Source: Gammaproteobacteria bacterium (lineage in GTDB: Bacteria > Pseudomonadota > Gammaproteobacteria > Steroidobacterales > Steroidobacteraceae). From it: 42,359 nucleotides of DNA. A program made the position numbers and the translations under genes. Shown one piece after another: positions 35,324 through 42,167 of this stretch (positions are counted from its first letter, which is position 1; every line of letters starts with the position of its first letter). The stretch covers positions 1 through 42,359 of the forward strand of contig DAHVQK010000033.1 of assembly GCA_027317845.1 (NCBI GenBank), written 5' to 3'. The notes below the pieces were generated by a model. The model was given only the letters and a program-made list of their open reading frames with translations, had not been told where the DNA came from and ran no database searches.

Positions 35324-36084
35324 GCGGCTACACCCCGCTGTTCAGCTCCCTGACGACCGGCACCTTGTGCGGTCGCTGGCCCGACATCGGGCTCTGGTGC
35401 GTCGTACTTTCGCTCGCTGATCGGCATGGCATTGTCGACGTCACTCCCCAGTACATCGCGAGCGTGAGCGGCCTGCCGATCGACGAGGTCGTCGCCGCCA
35501 TGAAGCGCTTCTGCGAACCCGATGCTGGAAGCCGCACCGCGGCGGAGGAGGGTCGGCGCCTCGAGCTGCTGGATCCTGAGCGCCGTGAATGGGGCTGGCG
35601 CATCGTCAATCACTCCGCGTATCGCGAGCGAGCCCGCCTCGAGGCGAGGTCCGCTCGGGACATCGAGAGCGGCAAGAACGCTAAGCGTATGCGTGACCGC
35701 CGAAAATCACACGAGACCACCGGCGACCGCCGCAGACCCCCTCTCAAACCAAACCAAACCAAACAAAACCAGACGGAGGAGAAGATCCCCCCTATCCCCC
35801 CTCCGGGGGGCGACCTGGCCGCCGGCCTCGATCTGGATGCCTGGAACCGATGGGAGGGCTATCGCCGAGAGATCCGGAAGCCGCTGAAGGCTGCATCGCT
35901 CAAAGCTGCCCAGCGCCAGCTCGCGAGCTTCGGGAGCGATCAATCCGCCGTGGTCGAGCAATCCATCGCCAGCGGCTGGCAGGGACTCTTCCCCCTCAAG
36001 AGCAATGGCCCGTCGCGTTCGGCCGCAGAGCCGGGGCCTGGCTGGCGCCCGACCGAGAATGACGAAGGGAGCCTGTTCGCATGA
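35320..36084 (+). CDS. Phage replication initiator-like protein
   Basis: A 254-residue protein from the GTG at 35320 (GTGA overlap). The N-terminal half resembles the winged-helix region of phage O-type or element replication proteins (YTPLFSSLTTGTLCGRWPDIGLWCVVLSLADRHGIVDVTP is split by function: fold about residues 3-105). A low-complexity linker (PNQTKQNQTEEK near residue 145) is encoded by tandem AAACC repeats. The C-terminal part (LDAWNRWEGYRREIRKP) is a conserved tail domain. The role is inferred from this architecture and from the loader-like gene that follows. Confidence 0.65.
   Translation: MSGYTPLFSSLTTGTLCGRWPDIGLWCVVLSLADRHGIVDVTPQYIASVSGLPIDEVVAAMKRFCEPDAGSRTAAEEGRRLELLDPERREWGWRIVNHSAYRERARLEARSARDIESGKNAKRMRDRRKSHETTGDRRRPPLKPNQTKQNQTEEKIPPIPPPGGDLAAGLDLDAWNRWEGYRREIRKPLKAASLKAAQRQLASFGSDQSAVVEQSIASGWQGLFPLKSNGPSRSAAEPGPGWRPTENDEGSLFA
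35746..35770 (+). repeat. Tandem AAACC/AAACA repeats inside the initiator gene
   Basis: Five consecutive 5-base units (AAACC three times, AAACA, AAACC) form a relatively AT-rich island in GC-rich DNA, followed by C-runs around 35787-35806. As in lambda, where the origin lies within gene O, this is a candidate replication origin. It could also be only a repetitive linker. Confidence 0.5.
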
Positions 36085-36611
36085 TGCCCACCGAGTTTGA
36101 GCAATTTTCCGCCGCGCTGAAGGTGCTGGAACAAGTTTTCGGGAAGAAGACCGACGATGGCCTGACCAAGCTGTACTGGACGGCCCTCCGTGATCTTCCG
36201 CTCGAGGCTGTGAAGGCCGGAATCGCGCGGCACGTGCGCTACGGCAAGTTCTTCCCCAAGCCGGCCGAGCTCCGTCGTGCGGATGAGAGGCCGCGCAATG
36301 ACCTGACCCTCAGCGCCGACAGCCGCCGCTCGGTGCATATCGCTCTCATGGAGCTGGCGGAACAGGACCCGGCAGCGAACGGACACCTCAAGGGCGCTCT
36401 TGCGCGCAATGCGGCGTCGTGGCGCGAGCTGCGGGCCCAGGATCCGGACTTCACGGATCTCGAGTACACGCTGGCTCAGGTCGGTCGGATCCTCGCCGTC
36501 GAGCCGCCGGACTCGCCGCAGTATGCCGAAGCGCTCGAGGTCGATCGCCGGCTGCGGACCGAGCGTGAATCTCTTCTCGAGGCCCGCTACGCCCGGAGGA
36601 CGGCCGCGTGA
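36081..36611 (+). CDS. Replication loader-like phage protein
   Basis: A 176-residue protein coupled to the initiator-like gene (ATGA overlap). The N-terminus, LEQVFGKKTDDGLTKLYWTALRDLPLEAVKAGIARHVRYGKFFPKPAELRR (residues 16-66, cited here as a region), is a pattern seen in phage proteins encoded after initiators. The key features are F-G-K-K, L-Y-W-x-A-L and F-F-P-x-P-A-E-L-R. Some such proteins load or modulate the replicative helicase. No ATPase motif is present, so a loader of the DnaC type is excluded. Confidence 0.6.
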   Translation: MMPTEFEQFSAALKVLEQVFGKKTDDGLTKLYWTALRDLPLEAVKAGIARHVRYGKFFPKPAELRRADERPRNDLTLSADSRRSVHIALMELAEQDPAANGHLKGALARNAASWRELRAQDPDFTDLEYTLAQVGRILAVEPPDSPQYAEALEVDRRLRTERESLLEARYARRTAA

Positions 36612-37186
36612 CGGAGAGCACCCGGAAGAGGGGGTCCAGCAAGGGCGGAAAGGCACCCCGAGCAAACATGCGGGACCACGCGCGCGCGCCGGTTGCGCGA
36701 GACGCGAAGGGTCACTTTCTCCCTGGTGTGTCAGGTAATCCTGACGGCAGGCCGAAGGAGGAACGCGAGCTGCGGGAGCTGGCGCGGAGTTTCGGACCGG
36801 AAGCGATTCAACGCATCGTGCACCTGATGCGGAACGCCGAGGACGAGCGCGTCCAGCTTGGCGCGGCCGAGGCGCTGTTGACGCGCGGCTATGGTCGGCC
36901 GGCCGAGGCTGCCAGCGGGCCGCTGGTGGCGATCCAGGTCGGCGCAGGCGCGACTGCGGCCATTACTGACGCTCACGAGGCCGCCCGCGTCTATCGCGAT
37001 CTGATGAGCGGCGCTATTGACGTGGGGGGCGTGACATTCGCGCAGCCGGCCCTTCTGGCGCCTGTCGAGGCGGAAGTTTCCGCCATCCCCTCCCCCCGGG
37101 GCGGCGGGGCGAAATCCGACCCCCGCGTCGAGGCGGTCGACACCGCGGGCGAGCGGCGCGAGACGTGGGAGGAGCTGGCGAAATGA
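36608..37186 (+). CDS. DUF5681-containing phage protein
   Basis: A 192-residue protein with the DUF5681 signature GHFLPGVSGNPDGRPK (residues 35-50), followed by an armadillo-like helical region (RVQLGAAEALLTRGYGRP). The Ala/Pro-rich C-terminus is variable. Proteins with this signature are usual in prophages, often beside terminase genes, yet no terminase follows here. It is coupled to the previous gene by an ATGA-type overlap (GTGA at 36608). Confidence 0.75.
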   Translation: MTESTRKRGSSKGGKAPRANMRDHARAPVARDAKGHFLPGVSGNPDGRPKEERELRELARSFGPEAIQRIVHLMRNAEDERVQLGAAEALLTRGYGRPAEAASGPLVAIQVGAGATAAITDAHEAARVYRDLMSGAIDVGGVTFAQPALLAPVEAEVSAIPSPRGGGAKSDPRVEAVDTAGERRETWEELAK

Positions 37187-37267
37187 GCGTCAGATGCTTC
37201 ACGGACATACGCGCGACGTCTGTAACTACCTGTCTGTTCACTGGTTTTCCCTAAAAGGCACTTCGCT

Positions 37268-37289
37268 ATGTCATCAACATGTCATCAGA
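37268..37289 (+). repeat. 22-base site, copy B (inverted relative to copy A)
   Basis: ATGTCATCA, one base, then CATGTCATCAGA. The sequence is the reverse complement of copy A at 32468-32489 with one mismatch, again with an 11-base period. It overlaps the start codon of the next small gene, so a bound protein could repress its expression. Nothing else is seen in the gap 37187-37267 apart from an AAAAGG that could be its ribosome-binding site. Confidence 0.6.
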
Positions 37290-37510
37290 GCGCCTACTGG
37301 TCGACCTTGGTTGCTGGCGCTTACGACCGCCGCGCGCAGCAGTATCGACCGGCCGGCGCGGGTCTCGAGTCGGAGATCCGCAGGCTCAGCGAGTGCGGTC
37401 TGATGCCGCTCGATATCGCAACTGCCCTGCGCCTCGCGCCGGACTACGTGCTCAACGTGCTGACGGAGCCGCGTGCAATCAGCGCAGCGGCGCGGAGGGA
37501 GTGCGCGTGA
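37268..37510 (+). CDS. Small element protein, 80 residues
   Basis: An open frame from an ATG that lies within repeat copy B, with AAAAGG nine bases upstream. The second half, LESEIRRLSECGLMPLDIATALRLAPDYVLNVL, looks like a helix-turn-helix (residues 35-67). Its stop overlaps the next GTG start. It is plausibly a small DNA-binding regulator, but no family is recognised. Confidence 0.5.
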   Translation: MSSTCHQSAYWSTLVAGAYDRRAQQYRPAGAGLESEIRRLSECGLMPLDIATALRLAPDYVLNVLTEPRAISAAARRECA

Positions 37511-37638
37511 ACCCTCGCCGCGCCGAGATGGAGATCGCCGCTCCTGGCGCGTTTTATCGCGTTTCAGGTCGGGGCGCAGTCGCACTAATGACAGGCGACA
37601 CGCGGGGACGCGTTTTCCTGTGGAGGGTTGCCGCATGA
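37507..37638 (+). CDS. Tiny coupled protein, 43 residues
   Basis: Starts with a GTG overlapping the previous stop and ends overlapping the next ATG. The product NPRRAEMEIAAPGAFYRV with a short beta-rich remainder has no recognised family. Overlap signatures on both sides support it being translated. Confidence 0.4.
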   Translation: MNPRRAEMEIAAPGAFYRVSGRGAVALMTGDTRGRVFLWRVAA

Positions 37639-37760
37639 CCGAGATCCGTGACCTCCTGGAGCGCGCTCAGTTCGATCTGGAGCGCGGATGGGTCGAGGCG
37701 GCGATGGACTGCATCGGCCGGGCGCTGCGGCTCCTGAGCGACCAGGAGGGCCGCTCATGA
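37635..37760 (+). CDS. Tiny coupled helical protein, 41 residues
   Basis: ATGA overlaps at both ends. The product is a single predicted amphipathic helix pair (MTEIRDLLERAQFDLERG, then WVEAAMDCIGRALRLL). It shares its first four residues with the next tiny protein. Function unknown. Confidence 0.45.
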   Translation: MTEIRDLLERAQFDLERGWVEAAMDCIGRALRLLSDQEGRS

Positions 37761-37849
37761 CCGAGATTGCCGCTGCTCGCGCCGCCATCGACTTCCTGAT
37801 CCTGCTGCTACGTAGCAACACCCATAAAACCGTTCTGAGGAAAACATGA
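37757..37849 (+). CDS. Tiny coupled membrane-like peptide, 30 residues
   Basis: ATGA overlaps at both ends. The product MTEIAAARAAIDFLILLLRS plus a basic tail has a short hydrophobic segment (about residues 10-18) and a positive C-terminus, as in small membrane peptides. Whether it is translated is uncertain; the overlaps favour it. Confidence 0.35.
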   Translation: MTEIAAARAAIDFLILLLRSNTHKTVLRKT

Positions 37850-38571
37850 TGACCGATTCCCCCGCTACTCTCCGCGCCGCGTACCGCGGTGCCCGTCAAA
37901 CTTGCGACCAGGCGCAGCGCCAGCACCAGGCTGACGTTCAGGCGCTTGAGCTCTCCCGTCAGAAGCTCGCCACTGCCCAGACCGACCTGGACGCGCTGGC
38001 TCAGCAGGACGCCGAGGCGATCGCGCGCCACGCCCGCCGGCTCGAGCAGCAGACCCGAGACGGGAAGAGCGGGCCGATCCCGCAGCTCGTACCGAGCGAG
38101 AAGCACCTGGCGGCTGAGATTGCGGCCCGGCGCACGCACGCCGCGGCCACCGCGATGGTCGAGAACATCGAGACCGCTGAGCGCGCCTCTGCTGAGGCGC
38201 TTCGGGTGGCTGAGCAGGCGGTTGAAGCCTCTCGCAATGCCGTCATCCGTGCCCGGTGCAATGAGCTGACCGAGGAGCTTCGGGCCCTTCGCGCGCGCGA
38301 GATGTCGCTGGTGGCGACGCTGATGGCCGTCCGAGACGTTGCTCCCCGGAACTTCGTTCAGGGACCGGACACTCGCGCCGAGCTGGATTACCCGGCGCCT
38401 CGGCCGACACCTTCGACTGTGGGGAGTCTCCATTTGGTCGCAACCATCAACGACGCCCGCGGCGACCGCACTCTGCTCGATCAGGGAGCACAGATGTGGC
38501 GGGAATTCGTCGCCGAACTCGAGGCGACGCCCGGTGTTGAGCCTGGACAGCTCGCGCAGGAGGCTGCCTAA
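37846..38571 (+). CDS. Coiled-coil element protein, 241 residues
   Basis: Long Ala/Glu/Gln/Arg-rich helices cover residues 10-160 (for example QRQHQADVQALELSRQKLA and AERASAEALRVAEQAVEASR), then a loosely structured C-terminus. GAGG lies about seven bases before the first of two adjacent ATGs. It could be a scaffold-like, structural or tail-assembly protein, but there is no family match I can name. It ends before a 262-base gap. Confidence 0.65.
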   Translation: MMTDSPATLRAAYRGARQTCDQAQRQHQADVQALELSRQKLATAQTDLDALAQQDAEAIARHARRLEQQTRDGKSGPIPQLVPSEKHLAAEIAARRTHAAATAMVENIETAERASAEALRVAEQAVEASRNAVIRARCNELTEELRALRAREMSLVATLMAVRDVAPRNFVQGPDTRAELDYPAPRPTPSTVGSLHLVATINDARGDRTLLDQGAQMWREFVAELEATPGVEPGQLAQEAA

Positions 38572-38627
38572 GCATTGCCATAGCGAGCGGTCCGGGGTGG
38601 CGGCGCTTAATCCTTGGCGTTGTCATC

Positions 38628-38837
38628 ATGGGCGCGGATCGCTCGTGCCGCCTCAGCGATGAGCGGCGGGACAACAGCGAAAGTGTCCCAAACAACACGC
38701 TGCGCTGGCAGGGGCTACTCCAGTTCCGTGGTCAGCAGGGCGCTCTGCAACTCCTGGGGCGCCCGCCCACCTATTCCCGCGCGTCGCATATCGCGGCGCG
38801 CTCATTTCTGACACACAACGTGAGGTGTTTCGCATGA
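38628..38837 (+). CDS. Doubtful 69-residue reading frame
   Basis: The 262-base stretch 38572-38833 has no convincing gene. This frame is the best candidate because its stop overlaps the next start as ATGA, like its neighbours. The protein has no recognisable domain and no clear ribosome-binding site is seen. A small inverted repeat (GCCGC and GCGGC around 38649-38669) lies inside it. It may instead be a leader region for the next gene. Confidence 0.25.
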   Translation: MGADRSCRLSDERRDNSESVPNNTLRWQGLLQFRGQQGALQLLGRPPTYSRASHIAARSFLTHNVRCFA

Positions 38838-39715
38838 AACGCAATATTCTCAGCTTCGATCGCCGCGTGGTTTGCGGTGTACGGACGGTCGATGGACCGA
38901 TCTACGCGCCGCAGCCGGTGAGCGATGCGGAAATCGAGCGCCGCGTCGCCGCGGCCCTGCGTCGGCGCACGCAGGACGACCTGCTCAACGCGGTCAATCC
39001 CGGGAAGGTCCTGGCACTCGGGAAAGTCTGGACTGGATCATTGGCACCGGAGATCGACGCGCGCCTCGACGCGATTCGGCCGCTCGTGACGGGCTTCACG
39101 TCCGGCCGCGTGCTGAATGCAGAGCCGGCATCGCCTTCTCTGGACCTTGGCAGGAAGTGGGTCGGGGATGTCGTGGGGATGCTGCGCGCTGCTGCCCGTG
39201 ACAGCGAAACGGGCGAGGGCGAGAAGGTTGACCTCACAGAGGTGGCGCGGAGCGCTTCGCATCTCGAGCGCGCCTTCGAGCGCGGCAATCCCGACCTCAT
39301 CACGGCCGCGTATGGAGCGCTCCGCCGCGACTTCGATGGGGTGCGCCAGCGTCACGCCGACGACCGTCGCCGCACTGCGGATGCGGCGGTTGCCGATCGC
39401 GGAGCCCGGGAAGCGCAGGCCACGCGAAGCCTGATCCAGGACATCAACTCGCGCAACCGAGCCTTCTACAGCGGCCGGGACGCGAACGGCACCGTGGTCG
39501 GGACGCGCGATTTTGCGCAGGACATGCCGGGCGCGTCGGGGGGCAAGTCGTTCTACTCGGGCGGTCAGCCCCGGCCGGTTACGGGCTCGCCTTTCATCAA
39601 CGGGCGTGCGCTTCGCTTCGGCGGCACGCCGACCCCCTCCATTGCGGAGATCAACCGACGCAATGCTCAGTTTTGGGCCTCGCGCAACGGCAACGGGCCC
39701 AAGGATGCCGCCTGA
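38834..39715 (+). CDS. Unknown element protein, 293 residues
   Basis: From the ATG at 38834 (GTGAGGTG a few bases upstream) the protein starts MKRNILSFDRRVVCGVRT. It has a helical middle (residues 30-210) and a Gly/Ser/Asn-rich C-terminus with two repeats of a motif near INSRNRAFYSGR and INRRNAQFWASR. No family is recognised. Position before the tape measure suggests a virion or tail-assembly role, which is only inference. Confidence 0.65.
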   Translation: MKRNILSFDRRVVCGVRTVDGPIYAPQPVSDAEIERRVAAALRRRTQDDLLNAVNPGKVLALGKVWTGSLAPEIDARLDAIRPLVTGFTSGRVLNAEPASPSLDLGRKWVGDVVGMLRAAARDSETGEGEKVDLTEVARSASHLERAFERGNPDLITAAYGALRRDFDGVRQRHADDRRRTADAAVADRGAREAQATRSLIQDINSRNRAFYSGRDANGTVVGTRDFAQDMPGASGGKSFYSGGQPRPVTGSPFINGRALRFGGTPTPSIAEINRRNAQFWASRNGNGPKDAA

Positions 39716-39775
39716 GCTTCGGGCGCCTCGGCTCTCGGGGCGCCGATCCTCTCCCGCACACTGACAGGAGCATCT

Positions 39776-41527
39776 ATGGAGTCGAATGTCATCAGAGAAT
39801 TCTTGGTGGCGTTGGGGTTCAAGCTGGACCGGCCTGCGCTGCAAAATTTCGAGCAGGGCATCCACAAGGCGACTCGAGCGGCCCTCGGGCTCGCCACGGC
39901 TGTCGAGGGCATGGCGCTCACCGTGGGCCTGGGCATCGCACGCTTCTCCAGCAACCTCGAGCAGCTCTACTTCGCTGCGCAGCGCACGGGTTCCTCTGCG
40001 ACGGCATTGAAGGCGTTCCAGCGCACCGCGCAGAACTTCGGCGCGTCCGCTGGCGACGCGCTCGGGTCTGTCGAAGGGCTCGCGCAGGCAATGCGCATGA
40101 ATCCGGGCAACGTCGGGTTGCTCGAGGGCCTCGGCGTCCATCTGGAGCGCACCAAGAACGGTTCCTATGACGCCACCGACGCGCTGGTGCAGTTCGGCAA
40201 TCGCATGCGCGCCTTGGGCTACTTCAAGCCGGGCGAGTTCTACATGGCCGAGCAGTACGCGGGGATGCTCGGGATCAACGAGCGCACGCTCCTCGCGCTG
40301 CGCAATGGGAACTTCAATCGCGAGTTCGCCCGCATGCAGCGGGAGATGCACGGCCACGGCTTCCAGAAGGCGGCGCAGGACGCGCATCGCTTCATGGTCT
40401 CGCTGCGCAACCTGGAAACGCAGTTGGAGGTGTTCGGGGCACAGGTCGAGGACGCGATCCAGCGTAAGCTCGGGGTGAATCTCAAGCACCTGAGCGCGTG
40501 GCTCCAGCAGCACGGGCCGCAGATCGCCGGCCAGCTCGTCACCGCGGCCACCCAGCTCTATCAGGTGGCGGAATGGATCAGCCGGGCTGTCGCCTGGCTC
40601 GTGCCGAAATTCGAGTCGCTGAATCGCGAGACGCACGGGTGGGCAGGCAAGCTGCTCGGGCTCTACACGATCCTGCGTCTATTCGGTGGGCTTGAGGTCA
40701 TATCCGGCGTGCTCCGCCTGGGCGCTGCTTTCGGACTCTTGGGTGCCCGCATCCTGGGCGCGCGAGCGGCCGCCGAGGGTGCCTCGGCCATCTCGGCCGG
40801 CGGCCTGGCGGGCGCAGCGGTCCCTGGCATCGGCCTCGGCATTCTTGCCGGATGGGGCGTCGATAAGCTGTTCCCGAATAACTGGCTGGCCGAGGCCGGC
40901 CGCTGGATCGGCGGCAACCTCTACGACGCGACGCACCGCGACCAGACGGCCATGAACTATTTCACGAGCCAGGGGTGGGCGCCGTGGCAGGCGGCCGGGA
41001 TCGTGGCGAATCTCGAGAAGGAGAGCGGCCTGGCGGCCGGGGCGACCGGCGACAACGGGCAAGCCTACGGCATCGCGCAATGGCACCCGGATCGGCAGGC
41101 TGAGTTCGCGCGCATCTTCGGGAAGAACATCCGCGCCTCGAGCTACATGGATCAGCTCGCCTTCGTGAATTGGGAGCTGCGCCATAGTCAAGGCGCGGCC
41201 GGGCGCCTCCTGTCGCACGCGAAGACGGCGGCGGCTGCCGGCAGCATCGTCTCTCGCTTCTACGAGCGCCCGGCCCATGCCACACAGGAAGCGCAGGCGC
41301 GCGCATTGACGGCGCATCGGATCTGGCACGGGCTCGTCCGACAAGCTCCCTATCTCGCGCAGGTGCAGGCCCGCTACGGGGCGGCAGGCGCACCGACTAT
41401 CAATCAGGAAACGAACATCCACGTGCACGCCAGCCGCGATGCACTCGGGACCGCCCGCAGTGTGTCCGGAGAGCAGCAGCGGGTGAACGCGGACATGGTG
41501 CGAAACTTCGCGACAGCGGTGCGCTGA
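39776..41527 (+). CDS. Phage tail tape-measure-like protein with lysozyme domain
   Basis: A 583-residue protein. Residues 1-110 resemble the start of tail tape-measure proteins (EFLVALGFKLDRPALQNFEQG, then a hydrophobic segment around 40-60). The middle is helical with a Gly/Ala-rich hydrophobic region (about residues 295-365). Residues about 392-505 match the phage tail lysozyme fold (Phage_lysozyme2): FTSQGWAPWQAAGIVANLEKES with the catalytic-type Glu, then GQAYGIAQWHPDR. It probably sets tail length and helps cross the peptidoglycan. An AGGAG ribosome-binding site precedes the ATG. Confidence 0.85.
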   Translation: MESNVIREFLVALGFKLDRPALQNFEQGIHKATRAALGLATAVEGMALTVGLGIARFSSNLEQLYFAAQRTGSSATALKAFQRTAQNFGASAGDALGSVEGLAQAMRMNPGNVGLLEGLGVHLERTKNGSYDATDALVQFGNRMRALGYFKPGEFYMAEQYAGMLGINERTLLALRNGNFNREFARMQREMHGHGFQKAAQDAHRFMVSLRNLETQLEVFGAQVEDAIQRKLGVNLKHLSAWLQQHGPQIAGQLVTAATQLYQVAEWISRAVAWLVPKFESLNRETHGWAGKLLGLYTILRLFGGLEVISGVLRLGAAFGLLGARILGARAAAEGASAISAGGLAGAAVPGIGLGILAGWGVDKLFPNNWLAEAGRWIGGNLYDATHRDQTAMNYFTSQGWAPWQAAGIVANLEKESGLAAGATGDNGQAYGIAQWHPDRQAEFARIFGKNIRASSYMDQLAFVNWELRHSQGAAGRLLSHAKTAAAAGSIVSRFYERPAHATQEAQARALTAHRIWHGLVRQAPYLAQVQARYGAAGAPTINQETNIHVHASRDALGTARSVSGEQQRVNADMVRNFATAVR

Positions 41528-41829
41528 TGAATGCTGTGTCCATCCTGAGCCTAGAGCCCTGGGTCTGCGACGTTGCGGATTGCCTCTTGTGCGAGCGCGT
41601 CCTCCCGGCTGGCACGGCGTGTCACGAGAGTCCGACTCCAGAGGGCGGCGCTCTCCGATATCGCCTATGCCCGGCGTGCGCGTCCGCGACCGTGTACGCC
41701 ACGTTGATGGGAGGAGCCGTTCAACAGCGACTCGAGGCCCAAATGCTCGAGCGGATCCGCCTCATCGGGTTCGAGATGGCGATGCAAGCAAACCTCATGG
41801 CGCGAGCCGAGACCGGGGTCCTTCAATGA
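41527..41829 (+). CDS. Cys-rich zinc-ribbon-like element protein
   Basis: A 100-residue protein whose ATG shares one base with the tape-measure stop. Cys residues occur as CDVADCLLC and CPAC, about 30 residues apart with one more Cys between, a plausible zinc-binding set. The C-terminus is an amphipathic helix. No family is recognised. Placement between tape measure and baseplate genes suggests a tail role, or a regulator coupled to late genes. Confidence 0.7.
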   Translation: MNAVSILSLEPWVCDVADCLLCERVLPAGTACHESPTPEGGALRYRLCPACASATVYATLMGGAVQQRLEAQMLERIRLIGFEMAMQANLMARAETGVLQ

Positions 41830-42167
41830 AGGAAGTCATCGATGCGTCTGACGCAATCAGTCTGCTCGCCGGCCAGGGCGGCTTCCGCAACGTCTGGCCT
41901 CGGGCGCTCTACGCGACCGAAATTGAGCTCATCGTCCAGCGAGCCGTTGCGGCGAAGGCAAATTCTGGTCTCACAGCTCGGCAGTTTCGCGACCTCAGAG
42001 GGGACGCCCTGCGCGCATTCGCCAGGCGGCACGGTCTGAAGTTTCTCGAGGTGCGACTTGCGCAGGCGCTCGCCGACCTGACTTGGGCGATGCGCCATAC
42101 GCACCGCCTCAGTGCTCGGGCCGCGCGCGCACGTAAACCATTCCATGCACCTGGTGAATTGCAATGA
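41826..42167 (+). CDS. Unknown tail-region protein, 113 residues
   Basis: Starts at the ATG at 41826 (ATGA overlap upstream) and ends overlapping the next start. The protein is mostly helical and basic (RQFRDLRGDALRAFARRHGLKF), with a C-terminal Arg/Ala-rich tail. No family is recognised. Its place between tape-measure and baseplate genes hints at a tail chaperone or connector. Longer upstream frames overlap the Cys-rich gene and are rejected. Confidence 0.65.
   Translation: MKEVIDASDAISLLAGQGGFRNVWPRALYATEIELIVQRAVAAKANSGLTARQFRDLRGDALRAFARRHGLKFLEVRLAQALADLTWAMRHTHRLSARAARARKPFHAPGELQ

Noticed and set aside
35701-35810. Repeats in the initiator gene as a CRISPR array
   Set aside because: Units are 5 bases in direct tandem with no spacers, and no cas genes are present in the window.
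37183-37254. 23-codon frame starting at an ATGA overlap after the DUF5681 gene
   Set aside because: Very short, no ribosome-binding site, product without features; overlap alone is not enough.
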